Shown: piece after piece, positions 7,957 to 17,694 of the stretch | Layout: every line of letters starts with the position of its first letter | Position numbering within the stretch: position 1 is the first letter of the stretch | DNA from: Corynebacterium curieae | GTDB lineage: Bacteria; Actinomycetota; Actinomycetes; Mycobacteriales; Mycobacteriaceae | Length of the DNA: 64,000 bases | Reading direction: 5' to 3' | Assembly (NCBI RefSeq): GCF_027570035.1 | Contig: NZ_JAKMUU010000005.1 | Location: 1-64,000, forward strand | Translations under genes and position numbers: made by a program | The notes under the pieces: model-generated | Database searches by the model: none | Seen by the model: the letters and a program-made list of their open reading frames with translations, nothing else | What the model was told of the DNA's origin: nothing

Positions 7957-8589
7957 TTATTGACCCAGACGCTGTTGGATCTCCGCGGTAATAGAGTCGA
8001 TTTCCGAGTCAATCGTCTTGTGCGCGCGGCGGCGCTGCTGCTCGGTCATGAATTCGGCATTATCGATGGCGGAGTCTACTTCCTGCAGGCGGTCGCGCAC
8101 ATCGCGCTTGAATCCGGCCGGTACATTCGTGTTATCGAGGGAGTTGCGGATACCTGCGGTGCGTGCCTTGAGCGGTGCACCGTAGCCGGAGAAGGAAGCC
8201 ATCTGGTCCGAAGTTACGCCGGCCTTGGCGGCCTTTCGCTTTTCACCTTCGGTTTTCAAGCCCACGTAGCCACGGTAGATAAGTGGCAACAGCAGCGGCG
8301 CGGCGGTGCGCAGCGCGCCGGCGTAGCGCTTGACGTTATCGGAATTAAAGCGGCCGGCCTTGAGCTTGGCCAGCTCGTTCTTGGCCATCTTCTGCTCGTG
8401 CTTGCGGCGCTTCTTCAGGCCCTTTTCCTCGGACTTAATGAGGTGCTTTTCCTGCTTGGCCAGGAGTTTTTGCTGCCGGCGGCGGTCCTTAGACTGAGCC
8501 TTTACCTCGGCTTTGGCGCGGGTCTTTGCGGCCTTTGCCTGTGCGCGTGCTTCTTGGCGGGCCTTTTTAACTTTCTTCAGAATGCTCAT
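7957..8589 (-). CDS. Conserved coiled-coil protein, DUF6474-like
   Basis: A 210-residue protein. Residues 1-80 are an extremely Lys/Arg/Ala-rich predicted coiled coil (KKARQEARAQAKAAKTRAK and so on). A short hydrophobic patch follows (about 93-110, AAPLLLPLIYRGYVG), then an acidic/basic helical C-terminus with RRRAHKTIDSEIDS. It resembles a family of unknown function seen across Mycobacteriales; the DUF name is my best guess. The basic coiled coil would suit nucleic-acid or membrane-surface binding, but this is inference. It diverges from the RecB-like nuclease gene. Confidence 0.7.
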   Translation of the reverse strand: MSILKKVKKARQEARAQAKAAKTRAKAEVKAQSKDRRRQQKLLAKQEKHLIKSEEKGLKKRRKHEQKMAKNELAKLKAGRFNSDNVKRYAGALRTAAPLLLPLIYRGYVGLKTEGEKRKAAKAGVTSDQMASFSGYGAPLKARTAGIRNSLDNTNVPAGFKRDVRDRLQEVDSAIDNAEFMTEQQRRRAHKTIDSEIDSITAEIQQRLGQ

Positions 8590-8658
8590 TTAGTTTCCCT
8601 CACGTTTGGTCGAGTCTGGATTCAACTTTACCTTGCCGTTCTATTAAGCTCACCCGGT

Positions 8659-10092
8659 GTGGAGGATGTGGTTGTTGCTTCGGACCTTGTGGGGTGCCGC
8701 TATCGCCTTGTGCAGCGGCGTGCGCACCCTGAGATGCCGCGTACCCATGCCTCCATCGCCCGCGCGGAACGCCACGCTGCCGCCGTGGACACGGTCATGC
8801 ACATGTTTCCGCGGAAGGGTCCCGGCAGGTTCCGCCGCATCGATTTAGAAGGCGATGAGTGGGAGCGGTCAATGCGCACCCTCGAGACCTTGGCCTCCGG
8901 CTATACGCACATTACTAATGCGGTATTTGCCACTGAAGAGTGGATGGTGCGCGTGGACTTGCTGCTGCGGGAAAGGGATAGATATACCCCGGTTATCGTG
9001 TCTAATCACCGCGTTGCACGAAAAAATGAGCAGAAGAAGACATTGGCGGTTCCCACTCATCGTTTGGGGCTGAGTGAGCCGCTCGAAGTGCCGTATAAGC
9101 TGCGCCATCATGCGGTAGATGGCTACCGCCTAGCTTTTGCTGCCCGCGCTTTGCGGGATCTCGGGCTCGATTCCGGCCGCGGCGGGGCCATTGGGCAGGA
9201 CCGCACTCGGGTGTTTTTTACTGAGACGGCTAAGTTCGATCTGGAACGCGCCTGGAATCAACCTCTGCCCAGTGCCCCGGTGCGGGTGAAAGAGTGCGCC
9301 AGCTGCCGTTTCTGGTCTTTGTGCGAGCAGGAGTTGGTGGCGGCGGATGATATTTCGCTCTTTTTACCCGGCGACCGAGCCAAGCCTTTTCGCGAGCGCG
9401 GGATTACTACTGTGCAGGCGCTTATCGACGCCCACTTGGGCGAACCTTCCCGCCTCGCCGCCGCGTGGCGCGCCGGGGAGGTATTGCTGCGGCGCGGGGG
9501 TGTGCACGTTCCGCGTGCGGACGTTGAGGTTGACGTGGACATGGAGGCTTACTTGGACCAAGGCGCGTACCTGTGGGGAGCATGGCATGAAGGGGAGTAT
9601 TTCCCCTTCGTTACCTGGGAACCACTAGGCGGACGGGCCGAGGCGGAAAATTTTGCGGCATTCTGGCGCTGGTTGATGGATCTGCGTGCGCAAGCTCATG
9701 CGGAGGGCAAGACGTTTGCCGCCTATTGCTACTCGGCGCACGGTGAAAACCACTGGATGCGAATGTCCGCGCAACGCTTCCGCGAGGTCGATGAGCAGGA
9801 GGTAGAAGAATTTATCGCCTCGTCAGAGTGGGTGGATATGTTTGCCCACGTTAAAAATTCCTTTGCCGGCCCGTACGGTCTGGGCTTGAAAGTAGTGGCA
9901 CCAGAGGCTGGATTTGCCTGGCCCGAGGAGGATTTTGACGGCGAAGAATCAGTGAACGCGCGGCGCGAGGCGCTGGCTGGGGACCACAACGCCCGGCAGC
10001 GACTGCTGGACTATAACTGTGGAGATGTACAGGCCACCCGTGCGGTCCGCGAGTGGATGGATGCCGGCGCGCCGGGGACTACAGCGCTGTAA
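8659..10092 (+). CDS. TM0106-type RecB-like nuclease
   Basis: A 477-residue protein of the TM0106 family of putative nucleases. It has an N-terminal PD-(D/E)XK-like region (starting near ASDLVGCRYRLVQRR), a cysteine cluster CASCRFWSLC with a fourth-cysteine position typical of a 4Fe-4S site, a helix-hairpin-like segment (RERGITTVQALI), and a C-terminal RNase H-like domain (VDVDMEAY, NCGDVQATRAVREWM). The open frame continues far upstream, but only antisense to the coiled-coil gene. I use the GTG at 8659; GTG 8668 is an alternative. TATTAA at 8642-8647 is a possible -10. The biological substrate is unknown. The 3' end overlaps the convergent gene by 14 nt. Confidence 0.8.
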   Translation: MEDVVVASDLVGCRYRLVQRRAHPEMPRTHASIARAERHAAAVDTVMHMFPRKGPGRFRRIDLEGDEWERSMRTLETLASGYTHITNAVFATEEWMVRVDLLLRERDRYTPVIVSNHRVARKNEQKKTLAVPTHRLGLSEPLEVPYKLRHHAVDGYRLAFAARALRDLGLDSGRGGAIGQDRTRVFFTETAKFDLERAWNQPLPSAPVRVKECASCRFWSLCEQELVAADDISLFLPGDRAKPFRERGITTVQALIDAHLGEPSRLAAAWRAGEVLLRRGGVHVPRADVEVDVDMEAYLDQGAYLWGAWHEGEYFPFVTWEPLGGRAEAENFAAFWRWLMDLRAQAHAEGKTFAAYCYSAHGENHWMRMSAQRFREVDEQEVEEFIASSEWVDMFAHVKNSFAGPYGLGLKVVAPEAGFAWPEEDFDGEESVNARREALAGDHNARQRLLDYNCGDVQATRAVREWMDAGAPGTTAL

Positions 10093-11377
10093 ACACGGCG
10101 TAGGTAACCGCTAGGAGCGCGACCCCCGCGTACACCTGGTTCCACTCCGGGCCCGGCTTGGGATCCGGGCCTTCTGCCTTCTTCATCAATACCTGCTTTT
10201 GGGCCTTTACCGCGCGGGCGATGAGCACGGGATAGACCGCTAGCGGCAGGATGCACAACAGGGAGGCAACCACCTTCAGTAGGGATATGTCGGTGCCTAT
10301 CCATATCAGCAGCCCGCCGTTGACCAAGGTGGCGCGCAGAAGGCCGAGTTTATCCAGCTGCTGCAAGCCTGCTCGAACGGCGGAGGGCCCGCCACCCATG
10401 GTGGTGGGCAAGAGATAGCTCATGACACCGATAAGGAGCTGCCCGGCAAACCCAACCAGCAAGGCTAGGGTCGGCAGCGCTGGCTCAGGCATAAAGAAGT
10501 GCTGCACCGTGTAGTACACCAAAGACAGGACCAGCCATAACGAAGCCATGAGAACGGAAACCGAGGCGAAGGTGATGCGATCGCGCGGATTCTTTGCCAC
10601 CGTGAGCACATTAGCGAGCCATTGCTGCAGGCTCAGCGCCCAACCGCAGCAGTACACAATGAGGCCTAGCTGGGGGAAGCCGAGGAAGGCACCAATGATG
10701 GTAGCGGCTACGCCGACTGCGAGCAGCGCAAAGGAGGATCGCATGTGGAGATTGATACCTTGGGTGCGCCAGATGGAGGGGAAGAGGATGGTGAGAGAGC
10801 CGGCTGCGGCCAAGCCGATGAATCCGCCGATATTGGCGGCGATATGGGCGAGCAACAGCGTGGGATGGCCTGGATAGACGGCCAATAGCCCGCCAAAGAT
10901 GGCACCTACCGGCAGGCATAGGGAAGAGAGCACATAGGCGCCCACCACTGGGCGGAAGCGCTTATCCTTTGCGCCGCGCCACTGGTGGAAAAGATTTGCC
11001 GCATGCCAGGCCATCATCAGGGCGATTAGCGTGGCACCTATCTGGGTAACGATCCAATGCTGGGTCCAATATTCTGTGAGAATCTGGCCGGCCAGTGTGA
11101 TGATGATTCCGGCGTTGAGGCAGTAGATGCGAGCCAATTGCGCGGGACGTGTGGAGTCAGGAAGGCGTTGCTGGGTGAACTTTTCCGTTAGGTGCTGCGA
11201 CCATACGATGATGCTATTGCTTACCAACCCGAGGGTGAATAGGTGGATGAGCACCCACCGGTAGTTGGGCACCAAGGTATGCGTTGCGCCCACGAGGATA
11301 AATACCATCATCCACAGGGATACGGGGCGGGAAGCCTTGCGGTGCCACGTCCGAGCCGACCACTTATTCTCAGGCAT
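10079..11377 (-). CDS. Polytopic membrane protein like the membrane half of copper oxidases or NnrS
   Basis: A 432-residue protein with about 12 hydrophobic segments. Histidines sit inside or at the ends of helices (GATHTLVPNYRWVLIHLF, AWHAANLFHQW, LLLAHIAANIGG, YTVQHFFMP), a pattern for heme or copper binding. It resembles the integral-membrane module that in some actinobacteria is fused in front of a multicopper or nitrite-reductase domain, and more remotely NnrS. Here the catalytic cupredoxin part is absent. A role in copper or nitric oxide handling is inference. It is followed upstream, with 10 nt spacing, by the MFS gene on the same strand, so the two are likely cotranscribed. Confidence 0.6.
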   Translation of the reverse strand: MPENKWSARTWHRKASRPVSLWMMVFILVGATHTLVPNYRWVLIHLFTLGLVSNSIIVWSQHLTEKFTQQRLPDSTRPAQLARIYCLNAGIIITLAGQILTEYWTQHWIVTQIGATLIALMMAWHAANLFHQWRGAKDKRFRPVVGAYVLSSLCLPVGAIFGGLLAVYPGHPTLLLAHIAANIGGFIGLAAAGSLTILFPSIWRTQGINLHMRSSFALLAVGVAATIIGAFLGFPQLGLIVYCCGWALSLQQWLANVLTVAKNPRDRITFASVSVLMASLWLVLSLVYYTVQHFFMPEPALPTLALLVGFAGQLLIGVMSYLLPTTMGGGPSAVRAGLQQLDKLGLLRATLVNGGLLIWIGTDISLLKVVASLLCILPLAVYPVLIARAVKAQKQVLMKKAEGPDPKPGPEWNQVYAGVALLAVTYAVFTAL

Positions 11378-11387
11378 AAAAACGAGT

Positions 11388-12539
11388 TTAGTCGGTTTTA
11401 ATCTTGGTCCAAGTCAGCGCAGTAAGGGCGAGGGCCACGGCGGTGAAGAAGGCAATAAAGAGGGGCCAAGAGAGGGCGTCGAAAAGCAGACCGGCGCAAG
11501 CGCCCACCACAGAAGAGCCGAAGTAATAGCAAAACACGTACATGGAAGAGGCCTCCGCGCGGTCATGGGTGGCGATCTGGCCCACCCACCCAGACGCGGT
11601 GGAATGCACCGCGAAGAAGCCCACGGTAAAGGCGATCATGCCCAGAAGCGTCATCGGTAGGTTGCCGGCGCACAGCGCGATGCCAAGGGTAAAAAGCATG
11701 GCCGAGGCGAACAGGGTTTTCCCATGGCCTATGCGCGCGACCAGTGAACCTGCCCGTGCTGAGGACCATGTGCCCGTGAGGTAGAACAAAAAGGCCAAGC
11801 CTGCCAGCGACGGGGCCAAACCAAAATCGCCGATGAGCCGAAAGGTGAGGAAGTTATACATCGAGACGAACGTGCCCATGGAAAGGAATGCGCTAAGAAA
11901 TAGCAAGGCTAGGTCCCGATTGGCCCAATGGCTAAATACCACCCGAGTTTCGTTTTTGAGGTGGATAGCCTTAGGTCGGAAGTTGCGTTGTGCGGGAAGT
12001 AGCAGCCAGGAAGTGATGGCGAAAGCGAGGGAGACAAGTGCCGAGCCGAAAAGGGCCCAGCGCCAGGTGGATAGCTCCACTAGTCCGGTGGGGATGAGGC
12101 GGCCGGTAAGACCACCAACGGAGGTGCCGGCGATATAGAGCCCCATAGCGCGCGGCAAGGCATTGTCATCGAGCTCTTCCGAAAGCCATGCCATCGCGGT
12201 GGCCGGTGCGCCTGAAAGGAGCGCACCCTGCACGCCGCGCAGTAGGATAAGCTGCCATCCCGCCTGGGCTAGTGGCACGATGAGCCCCACGCTGGTGGCC
12301 GCAACGGCGGAAATGAGCAGGATACGTCCGCGCCCAAATCGCTCGGAAAAGATGGACGCTGGCACAACGCAGATGGCAAGAGCCCCCGTGGCGGCCGATA
12401 CGGTCATGGCGGCCTCTGTGGAGGAAAGGCCCATGTTCTTTACCAGTGTGGGAAGGATGGCCTGGGTGGAATACAAACTGGAGAAAATGGCCAAGCCTAC
12501 AAGGAGCATGGCTACCGTAGCGCGCCGCGTTCGAGTCAT
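11388..12539 (-). CDS. MFS transporter, YnfM-like
   Basis: A 383-residue major facilitator with about 12 membrane segments. The A-like motif after the second helix reads FSERFGRGRILLISA, and its counterpart in the second half is LVARIGHGKTLFASA. Its closest look is the YnfM/arabinose-efflux-like subfamily. It diverges from a LysR-family gene across 71 nt, the usual layout in which the LysR protein controls the transporter. It is the first gene of a pair with the membrane protein that ends at 10079. The substrate is unknown. Confidence 0.88.
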   Translation of the reverse strand: MTRTRRATVAMLLVGLAIFSSLYSTQAILPTLVKNMGLSSTEAAMTVSAATGALAICVVPASIFSERFGRGRILLISAVAATSVGLIVPLAQAGWQLILLRGVQGALLSGAPATAMAWLSEELDDNALPRAMGLYIAGTSVGGLTGRLIPTGLVELSTWRWALFGSALVSLAFAITSWLLLPAQRNFRPKAIHLKNETRVVFSHWANRDLALLFLSAFLSMGTFVSMYNFLTFRLIGDFGLAPSLAGLAFLFYLTGTWSSARAGSLVARIGHGKTLFASAMLFTLGIALCAGNLPMTLLGMIAFTVGFFAVHSTASGWVGQIATHDRAEASSMYVFCYYFGSSVVGACAGLLFDALSWPLFIAFFTAVALALTALTWTKIKTD

Positions 12540-12610
12540 GCTCTTAAGGCTGCCTCGCCACGCTGCATGTGTAAAATGTAGAAATTCAAGATAAACAATG
12601 CGGAGTATGC

Positions 12611-13465
12611 ATGAATATAGAAGATATCCGTGGCTTCCTTGCCGTGGTGGAACTAGGTCGCGTCGGTGCCGCAGCCGATGAACTGGGAATTTCCCAATCC
12701 GCGCTGACTCGCCGTGTACAGCGGGTTGAGACCAGCCTCGATGCCCAGTTGTTTGAACGCGCTGGGCGCACCTTGCATGTGAACTCGCGGGGGCGGGCCT
12801 TTGCCGCGGCTGGGCGGGAGATGCTTCGCGCTTACCGGACTGGAAGGGACGATGTGGCCCGTCTCATGGATCCGGAACGCGGCACCGTGCGCCTAGACTT
12901 TATGCATTCGCTGGGTACGTGGCTTGTACCGGACCTGCTGAAAAGCTACCGCGCGCAGCACCCGCACGTTGATATTCGTCTGCATCAGGGCGCCGCGCGA
13001 GAGCTGGTGAGCAGGGTAGAAAATGGCGAATCCGACCTCGCCCTCGTAGGGCCGCGGCCGGATGCCGCACTGGGGTGGCACCAGATTAAAGTACAGCGCT
13101 TAGGCCTTGCGGTGCCGGAGGGCCACTGGGCGGCGAACCGGCGGGAGGTGAACCTGACGGAATGCGCCGCGGAACCATTTATCGGCATGCTCCCGGGCTA
13201 TGGCACGCGCATGCTTCTCGATGCCCTCGCTGAGGATGCCGGATTTAGCCCCCATCTCGTCTTCGAATCGATGGAGCTTACCACCGTTGCCGGGCTGGTA
13301 GCGGCGGGCCTCGGCGTGGCGCTACTGCCGCTTGATGATCCCTACTTGCAGGTGGGAAGCCTTATTCCTCTCGCCCCACCGGCGTACCGCGAGCTCGGCC
13401 TGGTGTGGCGCGCCGGGGATGATGCTCCCCCAGTGCGGCAATTCCGGGAGTTTATCCGAGCATAG
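12611..13465 (+). CDS. LysR-family transcriptional regulator
   Basis: A 284-residue regulator. The N-terminal winged helix-turn-helix reads IEDIRGFLAVVELGRVGAAA and then LGISQSALTRRVQRVE (residues 1-60), and the co-inducer domain follows from about residue 90. A GGAG site lies 5 nt before the ATG. It most likely controls the divergent MFS transporter gene; E. coli ynfL/ynfM is a comparable pair. The short shared promoter (12540-12610) contains no clear long palindrome. Transcription stops before the terminator shared with sodA. Confidence 0.9.
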   Translation: MNIEDIRGFLAVVELGRVGAAADELGISQSALTRRVQRVETSLDAQLFERAGRTLHVNSRGRAFAAAGREMLRAYRTGRDDVARLMDPERGTVRLDFMHSLGTWLVPDLLKSYRAQHPHVDIRLHQGAARELVSRVENGESDLALVGPRPDAALGWHQIKVQRLGLAVPEGHWAANRREVNLTECAAEPFIGMLPGYGTRMLLDALAEDAGFSPHLVFESMELTTVAGLVAAGLGVALLPLDDPYLQVGSLIPLAPPAYRELGLVWRAGDDAPPVRQFREFIRA

Positions 13466-13490
13466 AAAAAGCCGCCCCGGGGGGCGGCGG
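13466..13490 (-). terminator. Terminator of sodA
   Basis: A GCCGCC/GGCGGC stem with an inner CCGGGG palindrome at 13471-13488. On the minus strand it is followed by TTTTTC, so it ends sodA. For the LysR gene on the plus strand no T-run follows, though the A-run before the stem may give weak bidirectional function. Confidence 0.8.
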
Positions 13491-13505
13491 AAGTAACTAA
13501 AGGTG

Positions 13506-14108
13506 TTACTTGGTAGCTGCAGCGAAGCGCTCGGCAACGTCATCCCAGTTGAAGACGTTCCATACGGCCTTAACGTAGTCGGCCTTTACGTTCTTGTACT
13601 GCAGGTAGAAGGCGTGCTCCCACATATCCAGCATCAGCAGCGGGGTGAAGTCGATGGAGGTATTACCCTGCTGGTCAGTCAGCTGCTCGATAATGAGGCG
13701 GCCAGCAATGTGGTCGTAGCCCAGAACTGCCCAGCCAGAGCCCTGCAGGGAAGTAGCAGCAGCGGAGAAGTGTGCCTTGAACTTCTCAAAAGAGCCGAAG
13801 TCGCGGTTGATAGCCTCAGCCAGCTCGCCGGTCGGCTCGCCGCCACCGTTCGGGGACAGGTTCTTCCAGAAGATGGAGTGGTTCGTGTGGCCACCCAGGT
13901 TAAACGCCAAGTTCTTGGACAGCGCACGGATGCGATCCGGGTTAGCCTCGCCGTTGCGCTCCTCCTCGAGCGCCTCTAGTGCAGCGTTAGCGCCAGCAAC
14001 GTAGGTTGCGTGGTGCTTATCGTGGTGGAGCTCCATGATCTCTGCGGAGATGTGTGGCTCCAGTGCGTCGAATGCGTATGGGAGGTCAGGAAGTTCGTAA
14101 ACAGCCAT
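13506..14108 (-). CDS. sodA: Superoxide dismutase, Mn/Fe type
   Basis: A 200-residue cytoplasmic enzyme that dismutates superoxide to oxygen and hydrogen peroxide. The metal ligands are visible: the first His in [13 protein letters not shown], the second in [10 protein letters not shown], and Asp and His in [13 protein letters not shown]. The [14 protein letters not shown] segment is typical of the Mn-type enzymes of corynebacteria. A GAAAGGA site lies 10 nt before the ATG. It diverges from msrA, another oxidative-stress gene, and this sodA-msrA arrangement is also known in C. glutamicum. Confidence 0.97.
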   Translation of the reverse strand: MAVYELPDLPYAFDALEPHISAEIMELHHDKHHATYVAGANAALEALEEERNGEANPDRIRALSKNLAFNLGGHTNHSIFWKNLSPNGGGEPTGELAEAINRDFGSFEKFKAHFSAAATSLQGSGWAVLGYDHIAGRLIIEQLTDQQGNTSIDFTPLLMLDMWEHAFYLQYKNVKADYVKAVWNVFNWDDVAERFAAATK

Positions 14109-14272
14109 TTGTTAAATCCTTTCTTCGGGTACGTGTCCCGATGATAGGCACGGTTGAAAGATTTCGCCATGATTAATTCGAATTGTGGAAATAGAGTGAA
14201 TTTTAAGTGGCCGAGGAATAGGTTTTCGCAGTACAACGTTGGGAAGAAGGAATAAGGAAGGAGCAATACCTC

Positions 14273-14920
14273 ATGTGGATGTTTAAACCAGAGCCTAAGT
14301 TAGTCCCTACAGATGAGGCCCTGCCGGGGCGAGCTGAGCCGATCCTGGACCCCGCCCCGCACGCGGTTCTAGGAACACCGATTACCGGACGCTGGAAAGA
14401 CGGACAACGCTCCATTCTCATTGCACTGGGCTGCTTCTGGGGCGCAGAAAAAATGTTTTGGGAAACAGAAGGCGTGGAGTCCACCTCGGTGGGCTTTGCA
14501 GGCGGGACCACACCGAATCCCACCTACTACGAGGTGTGCCGTGGACTGACCAATCATGCAGAGGTGGTCGAAGTGGTCTATGACCCGCAGCGCATAAGCT
14601 TGCGCGACCTTGTGGTCAAGGCACTGGAAGCACATGATCCTACCCAAGGCTTCCGCCAAGGCAACGACGTGGGAACGCAATACCGTTCTGCGTTCTATCC
14701 ACGCACCGAGGAGGAGCGCGCAGAAATTCAAGGCATCGTGGATTCCTACGCGGATAAGCTCAAGGAATTCGGTTTTGGGGATACCACTACGGAGGTAAAG
14801 CTCCTTAAAGATACCGATTCCGGGGAGTACTACCGAGCAGAAGATGAGCATCAGCAGTACCTATATAAGGTGCCCAATGGATATTGCCCGCACCACAGCA
14901 CTGGGGTGAAATGCGACTAA
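14273..14920 (+). CDS. msrA: Peptide-methionine (S)-S-oxide reductase
   Basis: A 215-residue enzyme that repairs oxidised methionine. The active-site motif GCFWGAEKMFW carries the catalytic Cys54. The family motifs GGTTPNPTYYEVC, GHTNHAEVVEVVYDP-like NHAEVVEVVYDP, and VGTQYRSAFY follow, and the recycling cysteines are near the C-terminus (YCPHH and KCD). The ATG at 14273 has AAGGAAGGAG 10 nt upstream; an ATG two codons on is also possible. It diverges from sodA. Its stop interlocks (CTAA) with the convergent hydrolase gene. Confidence 0.97.
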   Translation: MWMFKPEPKLVPTDEALPGRAEPILDPAPHAVLGTPITGRWKDGQRSILIALGCFWGAEKMFWETEGVESTSVGFAGGTTPNPTYYEVCRGLTNHAEVVEVVYDPQRISLRDLVVKALEAHDPTQGFRQGNDVGTQYRSAFYPRTEEERAEIQGIVDSYADKLKEFGFGDTTTEVKLLKDTDSGEYYRAEDEHQQYLYKVPNGYCPHHSTGVKCD

Positions 14921-16659
14921 GCGTCGCGCCGAATAAAGCGGGCAATCTTCTTGGCCAACTTTGGTGTGAGCGCTTGGCGTGATTGGGATCCTAGAACCTC
15001 GTCCCAGTACCAGAGCATTTCCTCAAAGTAATTATGCCCATGTCCGCCGGGTACGTTGAGGGAATTGATCTGGTCCAAGCCAATTTGCCACCAAGTAATG
15101 AAAGGGACCCAACGCAGTTGCCGGAAGGTATCGGCGTGCAGTGCTTCCGGCTGTGGTTCATGAATCCACGTAGGCCTGCGCACCAAGAGGTTAAGATCCC
15201 ACCACACGATGGCATCGGAAGCATGTTGCGCAATGAGCATGCGGGGGCGGCGCCAAGTATGAGTGAAGTCATTGCCAAAGGCATCGTGGAGCGTGTGGTC
15301 GGGAGCCGCCGCGTAGCGCACGTGTTTTCCGCCATCGATAACAGGCAGGCGTTCTAAGGACCCGATATCGCGGCGCAGGCGCTGGGTAAAACGCGTCATG
15401 CGGGGCGGTCCAGAAAACACCGCTCCATTGCAGGCCGATAGTAGCTCATCCATATTATGGAAATTATCCATAATGGCATAAGCCCCCAAGGATTCACCTG
15501 CGAAATAGAGCCGCGGTCGGTTTTCTTCTGGAAGCTTGTCCAGTTCTTCTTGTACCACCCGCATTAGTTCTTGGGCTGCCTGCTTTGGGGAGCTTTTGTC
15601 CACAAGGTAGGCAAAAACTGAGGGCAGATAGGAATACTGCATCGTGATGGTGACGCAATCGCCGCCGGTTAGAAACTCATAGGAGGACGCGCCCCAGTTA
15701 TTGATCCACCCTGAGCCGGCTGGCATTTGAATAACTATGGTCTCCCGCCGTAGCGCACCAGTGCGCTCAAGCTCGGAGCGAATCTTTTCCGCAGATTGCC
15801 GGAAGGAGCGGCCAGGGATATATCCGGCATAGATGCGGATGGGTTCCTTCGCATCGATTCCCGTCGCTTTGCGGATATCACGGGCGCGGGGCCCATTGGA
15901 TACAAAGCGGCGCCCCTGCTGGCCCAGCGCAGACCACGGCTCGAGCGACCATGGGCTGCCAGAGCGCTCCGGCTCCCACGGCATGGACGTGCCGGGGAAA
16001 ATCTGCTTATTAATGCGCTGCGCCTGGTGTGAAAGTGAGCGCAACCAGCGCCGAAAAACCACGCGGTCAGAAAGCGCGAAGGCCGTCAGGCTCAGGCCCG
16101 CGGTGACAACTGGCCAGGCGACGAGCGCCGGTACCCAGCGTCCTAGTTGGCGCGACAGCCTGGTGACGGCCAGCTGTGTGGCCTCTCCGATCAACAAAAG
16201 AGTCCCGTACCCCGCGGTGCCCGCGGCCAAACCAATCGCTGCCGTGGCGGGTCCGCGTACGAGCTGCTTATTGACCAGCTCCGCCTGTTTTTTCTGATTG
16301 CGCAGCGATAGCACGGCATTGAACGCGGTACCGGCGCCGATAGCAAGGTGCAAAATTTGCCGATGCTGCGGCCCGAGACGGTCCTGCGGGCGTTTACCAA
16401 TGCTATTGAGCACAAAGCTTGTCGATGCCGCCCCCAAGTGTCCGATGCCCTGGCCAATGGCTACATTGGCGGCGGTCACCCACCACGGGCGAGGAAGAAG
16501 GGAGGGGGAAATAGCTGCCCACGTGGCTAATTCCGCACCCAAAATTCCAGCCGACATATTAGGCGGTAAGGTTTGTCGGCTGGTCATGCGGACGATGGGC
16601 GTGAGATCCGCGGCTACGCCAAGAGCGATTAGTGCAGCGCGGCGGAGGGCGCGTTTCAT
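14917..16659 (-). CDS. Membrane alpha/beta hydrolase (Abhydrolase_9 family)
   Basis: A 580-residue protein. About four or five hydrophobic segments fill residues 10-215, and a large C-terminal alpha/beta-hydrolase domain follows. The nucleophile elbow is GESLGAYAI, and a late histidine lies in VPGGHGHNYFEEM. This N-terminal membrane plus C-terminal hydrolase layout matches the actinobacterial PF15420/PF10081 (Abhydrolase_9) family. The substrate is unknown; an envelope lipid ester is an inference from the membrane location. It is monocistronic. Confidence 0.85.
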   Translation of the reverse strand: MKRALRRAALIALGVAADLTPIVRMTSRQTLPPNMSAGILGAELATWAAISPSLLPRPWWVTAANVAIGQGIGHLGAASTSFVLNSIGKRPQDRLGPQHRQILHLAIGAGTAFNAVLSLRNQKKQAELVNKQLVRGPATAAIGLAAGTAGYGTLLLIGEATQLAVTRLSRQLGRWVPALVAWPVVTAGLSLTAFALSDRVVFRRWLRSLSHQAQRINKQIFPGTSMPWEPERSGSPWSLEPWSALGQQGRRFVSNGPRARDIRKATGIDAKEPIRIYAGYIPGRSFRQSAEKIRSELERTGALRRETIVIQMPAGSGWINNWGASSYEFLTGGDCVTITMQYSYLPSVFAYLVDKSSPKQAAQELMRVVQEELDKLPEENRPRLYFAGESLGAYAIMDNFHNMDELLSACNGAVFSGPPRMTRFTQRLRRDIGSLERLPVIDGGKHVRYAAAPDHTLHDAFGNDFTHTWRRPRMLIAQHASDAIVWWDLNLLVRRPTWIHEPQPEALHADTFRQLRWVPFITWWQIGLDQINSLNVPGGHGHNYFEEMLWYWDEVLGSQSRQALTPKLAKKIARFIRRDA

Positions 16660-16746
16660 AATGCCCGATTGTCCCAGATTTCGGTGGGAATTTCAGTGTG
16701 AGATTTAGCCCGTGCAAAAATCTCCAAAAAGTTGCACAATGGAGTC

Positions 16747-17694
16747 ATGGCAAATCATGTAGGAAACAAAGTAGTTCTCATCGGCGCCGGCGACGTGGGA
16801 GTCGCTTACGCCTTCGCTCTCATCAACCAAAGCATCGTTGACCACTTGGCCATCATCGATATCGATGAAAAGAAGCTGGAAGGCAATGTCATGGACCTCA
16901 ACCATGGCGTTGTTTGGGCTCCTACCCGCACCCGCGTGACCAAGGGCACCTACGCCGACTGCGCAGACGCCGATATGGTCGTCATCTGCGCTGGTGCGGC
17001 ACAGAAGCCGGGCGAGACCCGCCTGGATCTGGTGGGCAAGAACGTCAAGATCATGAACAGCATCGTCTCCGATGTCATGGCCAATGATTTTGACGGTATC
17101 TTCCTCGTTGCCTCCAACCCGGTGGACATCCTGACGTACGCCGTGTGGAAGGCATCCGGCTTGGACCACAAGCGCGTCATCGGCTCCGGCACCGTGCTGG
17201 ACTCCGCTCGCTTCCGCTACATGTTGGGCGAGCTGGAAGACGTTGCCCCGAAGTCCGTACACGCCTACATCGTCGGCGAGCACGGCGATTCCGAGCTGCC
17301 GGCAGTCTCCACCGCGAATATTGCTGGCGTGCCGATGTCCAAGAAGCTGGATTCTGATCCGGAGTACGCCGAGCGCATTGAGAAGATCTTTGAAGAAACC
17401 CGCGATGCTGCCTACTCCATCATCGACGCCAAGGGTTCTACTTCCTTCGGTATCGGCATGGGCTTGGCCCGCATCACCGCCGCCGTCATCCAGAACCAGG
17501 ACGTGGCGCTGCCGGTCTCTGCTTACTTGCAGGGCGAATACGGTGTAGATGATCTCTACATCGGCACCGCGGCCGTCATCAACCGTTCCGGTATCGTGCG
17601 CGCGATTGAGCTGGATCTCAATGAGCACGAGAAGGAGCGTTTCGATGCTTCTGTCAAGACCCTGAATGACATCAAGGAAGAGTTCTTCGGCTAG
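16747..17694 (+). CDS. ldh: L-lactate dehydrogenase (NAD)
   Basis: A 315-residue enzyme interconverting pyruvate and L-lactate with NADH. The Rossmann motif [14 protein letters not shown] is near the N-terminus. DIDEKKLEG binds the NAD ribose, SNPVDILTY and [13 protein letters not shown] line the active site, and GEHGDSE has the catalytic histidine. GTSFGIG-like [13 protein letters not shown] confirms the LDH rather than malate-dehydrogenase class. The ATG at 16747 has CACAAT ending 6 nt upstream and no properly spaced ribosome site, so it is probably leaderless. The stop overlaps the start of the next gene by one base. Confidence 0.96.
   Translation: MANHVGNKVVLIGAGDVGVAYAFALINQSIVDHLAIIDIDEKKLEGNVMDLNHGVVWAPTRTRVTKGTYADCADADMVVICAGAAQKPGETRLDLVGKNVKIMNSIVSDVMANDFDGIFLVASNPVDILTYAVWKASGLDHKRVIGSGTVLDSARFRYMLGELEDVAPKSVHAYIVGEHGDSELPAVSTANIAGVPMSKKLDSDPEYAERIEKIFEETRDAAYSIIDAKGSTSFGIGMGLARITAAVIQNQDVALPVSAYLQGEYGVDDLYIGTAAVINRSGIVRAIELDLNEHEKERFDASVKTLNDIKEEFFG

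Noticed and set aside
7960..8658. Upstream extension of the RecB-like nuclease frame
   Set aside because: The extension is exactly antisense to the Lys/Arg-rich coiled-coil gene and encodes a Leu/Gly/Ala-rich stretch without homology; the nuclease domain begins only after 8659.
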